Origin: Ficedula albicollis
Lineage: Eukaryota; Chordata; Aves; Passeriformes; Muscicapidae
Direction: 5' to 3'
NCBI RefSeq assembly: GCF_000247815.1
Contig: NC_021677.1
Span: forward strand, 45,358,864 to 45,422,863
DNA: 64,000 nt
Below are positions 1-10,358 of the stretch, one piece after another (position 1 is the first letter of the stretch; every line of letters starts with the position of its first letter). Made by a program: the position numbers and the translations under genes. The notes under the pieces are model-generated. The model did no database searches, was not told the DNA's origin, and was given only the letters and a program-made list of their open reading frames with translations.

Positions 1-1737
1 TCGTCATTCCAAACCCTACAGAGTATCTTACCTCATATTACAAAACACACAGTAAAAGCAGAAAATTGTCTGAGGTGATTTCTTGCTGATATTTAAGCTA
101 TGTATGTGTCCTACGTAGTTCCTAGTATTATAGCACAGCAGTGTCCCTCAGGGAACCCAGCTGCCTCACTTTGTAATGTTATTGATCCTGTTACAGAAAA
201 GATGAGGCCAAATGTACCTGTGTTATCTAAAATGCATTTCCTTTTATGTATGGCCTAATCTTCAGTTAAACTGTACATGTAATATATATAGTTATCATAA
301 ACAGCTGAAAATTTGAAATACTTCAGCTAATGAAACACATTGGTGCAATATTATTTGCATCATCACTAAGTGAACACTCACTTCCTTGGCTTTTCAGAAA
401 TTTGCATTTCCTAAGTTTTTAGCTATCTTAGAACCTATAACAAATTCTTGAGGAGAGAACATAATCCTATGCAGGAATCTTTATACTGAATTGACTGTTG
501 TATATTTGATTATTCATGCTTATTACTTTCAAAGTTTACATTGGGAAACTGAAGGCAGGGACTACTTTTGCAGTATCCTTTTATTTCAGGTATGGAATTT
601 CATGAGGACCTTGAATTATTTTCCTGGAGTATAACACCTTTTTTGTTTGGATGCATTGTCTGTAGTTCCACCAGCTTTTATGATCTTCATTTGCATTTCT
701 GCCTTGCAATTTTAGCTTTGCCTGGTAAGTAACCATATACTGTTCTTGACCTTTTGTGCACATCACATACAGATAAACTGTGAATAAAAAAAGGAGCCAG
801 TCATGACAAAAGATAATTGTCAACAAGCTCCAGTAAGATTGGTTCTAGCTGTCATTTTTTTTAAGAGGGTGCAATGTGCCTATAATGCCTGAACAAGATG
901 AGGCACTTGTCACTGCAGAGGGTTGGCAAACACTGTAGTGTAATTCTTTGATCTCTCTACGTAATTTTGTGTTTTCAGGGTGACACAAAGTCTGCATATT
1001 CTAAGTAAATATAGTAATGTTAATTTTTATATTGATTTTAGAAGCAAAAGAAGCTTCTTCCACTGTGTCTGTGCAAAAATCACTTAAAAATTCCACAGAT
1101 TTATATTTCTTTAGGTTTTCAATTTTTTGGAGGAAACTCTCATAATCCCAGATGAAACATCAGCAAGGTGCAGCACAAAAAAAAGCAGTGCCATTGAGCA
1201 ACCTTCTGAATACTAAATAGCAGTTTCTGAAACCAGAAATCCAAAGTGTTTCTCCAAAATTCATGAAGTCTGATCAGAATATAATGAAATTACATAAGCT
1301 TGTCCTACAATAAATGTGACAAAACTATTGCATTTTTTATTCTTTTTTTTTTTGTTGTTGTTATAACAAATCTTGCATATGTGGTTAAAAACAAATTTAT
1401 AAGTATCAGCCAGAAAATATTCCCCAAGAGAACCTGTGGTGAGACTCTGATTTCCATATGGAGGCAACTTCATATACCTGGGCTTTAAGAAAAAAAGTCA
1501 GCATTTTTTTTTTCTGCACTAAAAAATGGATGTGTGCTCATTCTGCTTAGATTGTAGCTGCACCAGTGGATGCAAATATTCAAAAAGGATTCTTCAAGTG
1601 TGGACATCATATGGACTTTGCATAAAGAATCACTTAAATGAAGCCATCAGCCTCAACCAGCCCAATTTGGTAGTAAAGTCAGAGTTACTGCAGCCTCCAA
1701 AATACATAAGGCACTTCACATTTCGAGCACTGAAATG
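1..1737. other. AT-rich noncoding stretch, nothing recognised
   Basis: No repeat family, exon or RNA gene is recognisable. There are short T runs near 1350 and 1505. Open frames here are under 85 codons and show no domain or codon bias that I can see. Confidence 0.6.
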
Positions 1738-2016
1738 AAACTAACAGAGTTCAGATGATAAATAAGATTTCCTCCAGAAGTTAATAAAATCAGTTTAACT
1801 CTTCTTGACAAATAAACTTCTTTTTCTATTGAAATTATATAAGATTTCCTCCAGAAGTTAATAAAATCAGGGTAACTCTTCTTGACAAATAAACTCCTTT
1901 TTCTATTGAAATTAAAAACTAACAGAGTTCAGATGATAAATAAGATTTCCTCCAGAAGTTAATAAAATCAGTTTAACTCTTCTTGACAAATAAACTTCTT
2001 TTTCTATTGAAATTAT
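1738..2016. repeat. Tandem duplication, three copies (one truncated)
   Basis: A unit beginning AACTAACAGAGTTCAG occurs from 1739 and again from 1917, a 178-bp offset. Between them lies a truncated copy that starts at ATAAGATTTCC. That anchor recurs at 1762, 1839 and 1940, giving steps of 77 and 101 bp. Copies 1 and 3 are nearly identical. The middle copy differs at a few sites, for example GGGTAACT for GTTTAACT. Direct reading supports a nested or two-step duplication. Confidence 0.95.
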
Positions 2017-2290
2017 TTTTTAAATTTTTTCCACTTTTTTTTTAAATGAATTCAGTTTCACATTAGATATTCACTTCACTTTCTGTTCTCACATTTCTCC
2101 AAAACATAAAATAAAATCATTCTGCAATCAATTTTCTGCCTCAAAATAAGAAAGCAAATGAAAAAATCCAACATATGCATTTTAGATATGAACAGAATAC
2201 AAAATTATAATTTCTCATTACACTATTTTCAGTAGTTAGAGAAAGTAAATTTATTCCTTATTTAAACAGGCCATCTTTTAGTCTACTTTA

Positions 2291-2380
2291 AAAGATGGTT
2301 AATATTTTACAAAAGCTTTTGGAAATGTTGAAGAAAAAGATGGTTAATATTTTACAAAAGCTTTTGAAAATGTTGAAGTT
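2291..2380. repeat. Tandem duplication, 45-bp unit x2
   Basis: The unit begins AAAGATGGTTAATATTTTAC and ends TGTTGAAG, at 2291-2335 and 2336-2380. The copies differ by about one base plus the junction (TTTTGGAAA against TTTTGAAAA). Confidence 0.95.
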
Positions 2381-5300
2381 TGTGTCCTATGGAAACAACT
2401 GATAAAATTCTCCTATAACATTTGGTGATACATTCAGTGGGTTTGATTCAAAGTGCCAGTGAGCAACTGGTAGCAGATGGATAAATCTCAGTGATCAGCT
2501 TCCCAGTATGTGGATGCAGCAAAAAAGAAATAGGAGTGATGCACAAAATTTAAAAATAATATTCTTATGTTTCAATACATGTATTGGATTTTGTACAATA
2601 TTTTTTTTCCTGTTAATTAGCTATGGTTCCTCTTTGTTTGGAAACCATGTCTGTTATGACAAGTTACAAACCATCCATTAGATTTTAACAATGGATGCTA
2701 CAGGTCTGGGTTGGGAGCAAACCAGAGCTGAAGTAGCATGTTCCATGTTCTACTAAATGCTCAAGGATGTAACTCATCCATTTCCCATGTATAATTTAGT
2801 TAATTTGATAATATTTCTGTTATTCTAATTAAAGATTTAAATCAAAAGCATGTTGGGATTTGTTTCAATTTGGGGGGAGTTTGGTTTGGGTGAATGGTGG
2901 ACAGGATGTTTTAATCATCCAGCATAGCTTCAGCTTTGTTAAGAATATGAAAACAGAAAGATAAAGAAATAAAATATACTTTGTAAAAACAGATCTTATA
3001 AACATGTAAGCATATAACCACGGGTTATGGGACAGTAAAAAATACTGACTTAAATGTCATAATATTTTTAAAAAATCAATTACTTAGGCCTAGGAAACCA
3101 GCATAAAAATCTGAGGAAGTTGAGTTCAGAAATTTAACAGAATGTCTATTGGTCTATTGGAATTAATAATGAAAAGGTATTAGGATCTATAGAAAAGTAG
3201 CAAGAAGAACAGCTATATCTCATCAAAGGTTCAAATGCGGTATATTTAATTTTTTATGCTAATGGATTGGGAAAAGTAATTTAGAAAAACTGAAATATTA
3301 GATCCACATAGATCATTCTTCTTATTTCTATAAAGCAGCTACTCAAATAATTTTTACTTTAAGGAAGAAAAACATCTGCCACAAATATTTGAAATGAAGA
3401 CAGTCTTTCAAATGACAGTCCCAGGGCTCTGAGACATGTAGGTTAATCCAGTAAACTTGTACTGGGACCAGACATCTGTAAGATCATGGTGTATGCAGAG
3501 CAGCCTGGAAGCTCACATGGAATTTCGTCATACTCAACAGTTTGGCACGACAAAATGCCAAACAGGCGTTTTGCTGTTTGCTGCTGGGTGTAGCTTGAAA
3601 AACTCAATGAAAATTGTTTGAGGACAAATTGTTCCACAGATGTTTGTGAACTGATAGGACCTTCAAAAAAATCAAAAAAGTAGGAATTTTTTTTAAGCAA
3701 TTAGCTGTGTTTGTTCCTTCACCCTTCCAAAAAAGAGTGGAACAGCTTGAAATTTAGGTGTCAACAGTTTTCTGTAAAATATGAACTTGTCTTGGATGAT
3801 GAAAGAAAATAAGCAGTAAATAGTACATCATGGAAAGAAAATGAAACATAAGAAAATATAAGGCGAAAAACACCGAGGAAACAGAACAACTTCAGAAGTG
3901 TATACTGCAAAGGTAATATATACTGATATCAGTATATTCTAATAATAGAATGTTGAATGATAATACAAAAATGCAAACACGACTTTGCTGCTGCATGGAT
4001 TAATTTGATCTTCTACCTTTCTGTTTTTTCAACTCACTGAGAATTTACTGCTTTTCTAGATAGAATACTAATTTTTTCCTGCTACAATAAATGTTGTTGC
4101 ATGGCTGTTAAAGCTACCCACAAGGACCTCTTTAGTTTTCAAAATACAGGCATACCAGATTCAGAGCTATATCTTCTGTGAAAGGAGTTAGACACTTCTA
4201 ATACATCCTTCTGTTGAGAACTGTGCACTTCCTTTACAAACAAATCTATTTTAATCTTGTCAGCAGATATTTGATTCAACCATACACAGAAGAAAATGTA
4301 ACCTGTACGGGAAAAATAAGAAGGAGTTGCTTGGCATATTTTTAAATTTTTATATGTGTAAGAATAAGACAATAAATATTTCAGTAAGATTACAAGAGGT
4401 TTTGGATGTAACTTTCTTTTTCCTTTTATATTTTTTATTTCACAAAAAACCTAAACTATTGTTTTTTCCTTGATATCAAGTCACTGAAATCTGTCTCTAG
4501 CTGTAGTTTTCCTCAAGTGTGGTACTGAGCATAAATTAGACATTTCCAGAACAGAAAATTATGGCAGAAATCAAGCATTGCAGCTTGTGAGCTATTTAAA
4601 AGCATTAAAATACTCTATTTCGTTTAGATGACAAATTTAGGTGGCTTGTTAGGATATGTCACATTTCTTGCACATCCACAAGCTTTGCGTTGCACCATCA
4701 TATTTTTGTTTGTGATAGTGCTAAGAGATAAAGGAACATGGGAGCTGGAACTTCATTTAACAGTGAAGTTTCTAAATGTGCCTCTATTGCAGAAGCAACT
4801 GCAGCTAAATAACCTTAGTGACAACCTGCCGGGCAAACACTCTTTAGGAGGCCTGATTCTCATTTACACTAAGGCCCTTTTCTCGGCAGTGGTATGGATT
4901 GGGAATTTTAAGACATGGTAAGAACAATTTTAAAGCCACTTTACATAGCCAGAACAAATCAAGGAGGCTAAAGATAAATGAAAATTTCAGTCCAAGCATT
5001 CTATGAGTCTACTCGTTTCTCACAGCACTCCTGATGGAATAAGCAATTGCTTTCTAAATAAAAGATATCAAATGTTTGTGGTTTCTTAAGCCACAAATGA
5101 AAATCTAGAAAGGAAAATGAAAGAAAAATCTATAGAAAAACTACATCTAATTTTTTTTAGACCAGGTGACCAACCTATTAAACAAGTGGAGGCTTTTTGA
5201 AATAGGAGCTTTGTTATACCCTTCTCTCATCCAATGGTTAAACTTCTAAGCTCAATATATAAACATTAGGCTTCTAATAGAACACACTTTGTTTCACCTT

Positions 5301-5508
5301 CTAAGAGTCTTGTAAAAATAAGTTTAGAAGGGTACAAACAGGGAGTAGTACAATAAAACTGTTTTCCAGCTTCTCTTTCTGTTCATCGTGCTCTACTGGT
5401 CATGTATCTCTTTATGCATTATGCATCCTCTGCATTATCTGTGAGTATTTTATCCCTCATTAAAATGTTTAGCTTTCCTATTTTTCCCTGATATTTTGTA
5501 ATTTTTTG
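2381..5508. other. AT-rich noncoding stretch
   Basis: No gene or known repeat is recognised apart from a short palindrome at 3918-3937. The longest open frame (4628-4921, plus strand, 97 codons) has no recognisable domain, no upstream promoter-like sequence and no convincing splice context. Confidence 0.6.
3918..3937. repeat. Perfect 20-bp palindrome
   Basis: The two 10-bp half-sites are fully complementary around a GATATC centre, with ATATACTGAT as the left arm. The sequence is AT-rich, so chance is possible, but a 20-bp perfect palindrome is uncommon. Confidence 0.9.
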
Positions 5509-5568
5509 TTAGTTAGTTAGTTAGTTAGTTACTTAGTTAGTTAGTTAGTTTGCTAGTTTGTTTGTTTG
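5509..5568. repeat. (TTAG)n microsatellite grading into (TTTG)n
   Basis: About ten TTAG units with one ACTTAG interruption are followed by TTTG units. This is a simple tandem repeat read directly. Confidence 0.95.
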
Positions 5569-8500
5569 AGAAGGGTGGTGAAGGGGAGGGGGGTATTAAT
5601 CACCAGTGAAGAACATTTACCAGGTTTTTTAAACTGCTTTTTTTTTTTAAGCATCAGTAGCTGATTCAATGACAATCACAAAGATCTCTTCTGTTCAACA
5701 GCTATTGAATTATGAATGAGAACATTTACTGTTACTTTTCTGCCATAAAATATGATTTTTTGCATTCAAGATTGAGAAAAAAAACTTTTCACATTTTTGA
5801 CACCAGAGAATTGTAGAAGTATATGCTTCTAGAATTTAAAGGAAAAAATTAAAAAAAACATGAGAAAATTAGAACAGTTGGAGAGAATTAATGGCCTTTG
5901 AGGTAGTCACAAAATTAATCAGAACAGAACAAACCAGAAAACACTAGAACAGTAGAAAACAGAATAAACTAGGAAATAAATTCATGGAAGAACTTTTATA
6001 TTTGCTACATTTCAAAAGGAAGATCACAGTATAACAGATTGGTGGAAATCCAATGCCAGTTGCTTAAATAATTGCATGAAAAGCCTTAATGCCTTTGGAG
6101 TGCAGTTGTTTATTCATACCATAACTGTTTTATTTAGGCCAATTTTCGTGCAACTTTTCTCTTGTTTCGTAGAGTGTTTTATGAAAGACAAAACTACAGC
6201 AAGAGGAAGTGGCAAATTGAGAATATCCAAAGATGTTTATGAGTTACAATGAACAGGAAAAAATGGTTTCCTCTCTTTTGGGGGAGAAAGCCATTATTGA
6301 CTAAGATCTGAATAAAAAATGATGAACCAAATATGTTAGAATTTTCCAAATTGTTGATCCTCATGCAGATAGCACAGCTTACACGTCTTGAGACCTTTCT
6401 GTGCAGCTAAGCAGCCTAATGTAAAGTTCAAATAAATAGAAAAAAATATATACACACTTTGAACTATAGATTGTCATAATAAGAGAAATAAAACAGATTT
6501 ATCAAGACTACTGAAAGACACAACAAAGAATTATTAACAGAAAAAAACATTATTTATGCCTTCCCTTATTGCAACTTATGCCAGTATATTATGTTTTTAA
6601 CACAATATCTTTGAAAATTAAATAAGGCAGAAATACTTTATGGGCAATACCATCAAATAGTACAAGAACAATTTCATAAAATGACATGCAATATATGTAT
6701 GTTGCATACAATATAGAGGCATATCACCTAGTTCATATAATAAACAGTCAGAAATAACTTTGCATAAAGAAATGTGCTTATGAGTGTGATAGAAACTGTA
6801 GATTGGGGGAGAAAATTACTCAAAATATGAATGAAGGTAGTAAGTTACCTTAAGGACAAACTTTTTTCAAAAAAAAAAAAATTGCTAGTTGCAGTGGTAG
6901 CAGCCAAAATATCTGTCTTGGAATAGTTCCATGTTGGTTTTCTTGACCATTAGTTTGATATATAGGTCATTTGGATTATTTCATTATTAGCCATTCCACC
7001 TTCATAAGTCCTTTTAAACGAACATGATGAGGCAAAAGGTTTTATGAGGAATAATTAATTTCCAATAATATTCTTTAAATATTTTGCGACCTCTTAAGGT
7101 TTTGAAATTTTCTTTTATTTATTGTCAAATCACTTAAAGTGAGTTTTATGCAAATATCATGAGTTTAGTTCAATAACTGCCACCTCACAGGGGAGAATAA
7201 TGGGAATTATTAGTTCTCTTAAGTCTTGATGTAGTTTTTCTTTCATTTTTAACAGGGAATATTCTGTCTTCCTAATATTTGGAACTAACAGCTGTGTACA
7301 TCCCAGCTATTTATCAATAACAGGTTTACTCAGTTAAAATTAAAAAGTTTGGAAACTTTTCTGAACTGATCTCAGCATTTGTTTGCCCTGCAGACATCAG
7401 CTAATAAAACTTAAAACAGCCCCAGGCTGAAGGTGGTGTGCAAATTGGAGCAGCTCTGGGCAGGATGATTCTGAAAACCTGCTGTTTTATCATGGTTTCC
7501 TCTTGGTCCCAGGAGACAGCCACTTATGGACAGCCTGTGAGAGAAATTGGAAGTTGCTAACAGCTGCTTATGTACAATATATGTTTTGTAACTCGCTCAG
7601 ACACTTTCAGTATCAGTATATATTGGGTTATTTTAAATGGAAGCTCTATGATTATGATTAAAGATGTAAGGAGGGAAGGAATAGCCCAGAAGAAACATTT
7701 GTTCAGTTAAAGAAGATAGGCCAAAGAAGAGCTCATCATAGCTCTAAAATAATTGAACATAAGCTGAGGAAGACCAATACCTTCATTCACATGACTCAAA
7801 AAGTTCAGATTACTCACATTACTGTGATAGACATTGTCTTAGACTTTCATGTTTCATTTCTTTGTTTTCTCCTACCAATTTCAAATAAATGTTATTTTTG
7901 CGTACAAAATACCTCATTTGTATTTTGTAGTCTCAAATTCTCTAAAAGACAGAAGATGCCTGTGCTTAGTCAGTAATTTATATGCAATTGTGGTAACCAG
8001 TGGCTAGGAGAACTGTGGAATTCTACCCTGGATTATGTACAGACCAAAGGCATGAGACCATAAAAACAGAGCTAGGGAAGAAGATGGGAGACAGGAATTA
8101 AGGGAAGTGCAGAAAGTAATATGAATTAGGAGAGAATTATTCTTCTTTTTTGCCTTCCTCAGCAAAAGAGTTCCTGTGATCAGTGAATCTTGTGTCCAAC
8201 AGGATTGTGAGATACTGAAGTGGTAATACTGATGGAAAGAATCCATGAAAATATCTAATCAAGATTTATAATGCCTTCTTAAGAGCAGGGTTATTAAGTA
8301 TTTCCTATTTATCCTCTCTAATCAAGCAGGAGATCATTGCTGAATTTTTGGTGTTGGAATTATTTGAGGTGATTGTGGAAATGCAGGACACTTACTAATA
8401 TCAGATATTAGCTAAAAAATAAGACATTCTGACAGCTAGTTTTGAAAGAAGCTCTATCCTTATCCCAAGTTTTTGTGATCTCATTGTTTGAAGGAAAGAC

Positions 8501-8574
8501 AACATAATTCTGAATCATGTTGAAGATTGCAAGGGACAAAAAAAAAGCCAGCAAAAAGAGCTACAGGAGCACAG
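5569..8574. other. AT-rich noncoding stretch
   Basis: No gene or recognisable repeat. The segment around 7380-7560 is slightly richer in G+C (CAGCCCCAGGCTGAAGG and nearby) but matches nothing I know. Confidence 0.55.
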
Positions 8575-8940
8575 GATCAAAGAAAAACTTAGACTAGAAG
8601 AGACTTCTGGAAGTCACCTTCTTCAAATTTCTCAGAGCTTGGTCAGCTTCAAAATTAGACCAGACACTAAAAAGCTCTCCACATCTTAACACTGAAAGAT
8701 TTCAGGGCTCCAGCTGCTCTAGGAAAGCTGTTCCAATGCTTAATATCTGACAAGGAGAAGAATTTTTTCCTTATGCCCAACTGTGCTTTGTGAAAGATTT
8801 CAGGGCTCCAGCTGCTCTAGGAAAGCTGTTCCAATGGTTAATATCCGACAAGGAGAAAAATTTTTTCCTTATGCCCAACTGTGCTTTGCTGTGCTGTCAC
8901 TTGTGACCACTGCACTCCATCATCCTCTTACTATGCACCA
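8575..8940 (-). mobile_element. CR1 LINE 3'-region fragment carrying an internal duplication
   Basis: Read on the plus strand, this follows the reverse complement of an avian CR1 3' region. AGAGACTTCTGGAAGTCACC comes first, followed by CTGTTCCAATG, TTAATATCTGACAAGGAG and TTTTTTCCTTATGCCCAACTG, in the expected order. The element is therefore on the minus strand. It is diverged and lacks the terminal CATAGAAT repeats. A 98-bp piece is repeated (8694-8791 and 8792-8889), so the duplication arose after insertion. The exact ends are uncertain by tens of bases. Confidence 0.75.
8694..8889. repeat. Tandem duplication, 98-bp unit x2, inside CR1
   Basis: The unit starts GAAAGATTTCAGGGCTCCAG at 8694 and 8792. 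The copies differ at about three sites (GCTTAA/GGTTAA, TCTGAC/TCCGAC, GAAGAA/GAAAAA). CR1 does not contain this duplication, so it is secondary. Confidence 0.95.
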
Positions 8941-9261
8941 AAATCAAATCTGCTTCCACATTTTCTAAAATTTCTGTTTTAAATATCTAAATACTGCTAT
9001 TAGTTTTATAGAAGTATAATTAATACTATTTACTCTTTTCTCATCCAAGCAAAACCAGTTTGATCAATTTTTTTTGATTCTTAGGTTATATGTTGCAGCT
9101 CCCTAACTGTCTTGGTGACCTGTCACTAAAATCACTCTGGTTTTTTATATTTCTTTTGTCCAGTAGCCTCAAAACTGGATAAACTATCCAGGAGCAAGAC
9201 AGAAGTGGGAAATAGAGGCGAGTAAGCACAATCTGGACTTGTGGGCTACTTTCTGGCTAGT

Positions 9262-10358
9262 TGTATTGTGTTTGCAAGGTTTTGGTAGTGAGAGAGAGCT
9301 ACACAGGTGGCTTCTCTGAGAGGTTGATGAGAACTTCCCCCATTCTGAGCCAACGCCGGCCAGATCCAAGGGGGACCCACTGCTGCCAAGGCTGAGCCTG
9401 TGGCTGATGGTGGTAGTGCCTCTGGGATAACAAGTCAAGATGGGAAAACGTTACTGTGCAGAAGGAATTGCAGTCAGAAAAGACAGGACGGTGAATATGT
9501 GAGAGAAACAGCTCTGCAGGCACCAGGGTCACCGAAGAAGGATGGGGAGGAGCTGCTCCAGGGACCAGAGCTGGGATTGCCCTGCAGCCCATGGTGGAGA
9601 CCATGGGGAGAGAGCTGTGCCCCTGCAGCCCAGGGGGGTCGCAGGGGGCAGAGATCCACCTGCAGCCCACAGAGGAGTCCCGTGAAGGAGAAGATGGATC
9701 CTGAAGGAGGTTGTAACCCTATGAGAATCCCTTGCTGGGTTTGACTCCTGGCAGGACCTGTGACCTCATAGAGAAAGGACCCTATGCTGGAGCAGGTTTG
9801 CTGGCAGGAGTTGTTACCCTGTGGAGGCTCTGACCTGGTTGTGACTCTGTCCCTGAAGGGCTGCACCCCATGGAAGGGACCCAGGCTGGAGCAGTTTACT
9901 CTGGGAAAGTCTCACCTCACTGAAGTTCTCTCTGTGCTCTGGAACAGGGAAGAGTGGGAGGAGTTCTCACCCCGAGGAGGAAGAAATGACAGGGCATTCT
10001 TGTGATGAATAGACCACTATCTGTTTTCCCTGTTCCTCTGCACTTCTGGAGAGGAGAAGGTGGAGAGATCAGGAACAAAGTGAAGCATGGAATGAAGGGA
10101 GAGGTGGGGGGAAGGTGTTCTTAAGGTTTCACTTTTTTTCTCATTATATGATTATGACTGAATTGGAAGAAAATTAAATTAATCTCACTAAGTGAAGGGA
10201 TTTTTGCTTGCTATGGTAATTGATGAGTGGTCTCTCCACATCCATGTAAAGACTCATAAGCCTTTCGTTATGTTTTCTATCCCCTGTCCAGCTGAGGCAG
10301 GAAGTGGTAGAGCAGCTTTGGAGGGTACCTGGTGTCCGGTCAGAGCCAACCCACCACA
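9262..10358 (+). mobile_element. Avian endogenous-retrovirus LTR (solo-like)
   Basis: This is a GC-richer block of about 1.1 kb. It starts near TGTATTGTGTTTGCAAGG and ends at CAACCCACCACA, giving the TG...CA ends of an LTR. I recognise the organisation from a common bird LTR. Order: a leader with AAGGTTTTGGTAG, several degenerate repeats of the type GACCCAGGCTGGAGCAG, a CCTGAGGAGGAAGAAATGAC-like segment, an A+T-rich TTAAATTAAT polyadenylation-like area near 10160-10180, and a CTGTCCAGCTGAGGCAGG tail. No internal retroviral genes flank it, so it looks solo. I could not find a clean target-site duplication, and the start is approximate. The family name is left open. Open frames inside it are incidental. 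Confidence 0.7.

Noticed and set aside
4628..4921. 97-codon plus-strand frame
   Set aside because: No domain match, and it is surrounded by AT-rich noncoding DNA.
5509..5568. TTAG repeats as interstitial telomere
   Set aside because: The vertebrate telomere unit is TTAGGG. This is a TTAG/TTTG microsatellite.
9299..9866. Overlapping 114-130-codon frames on both strands
   Set aside because: They lie within the LTR, whose GC-richer body lacks stops by composition. No retroviral protein motif is present.
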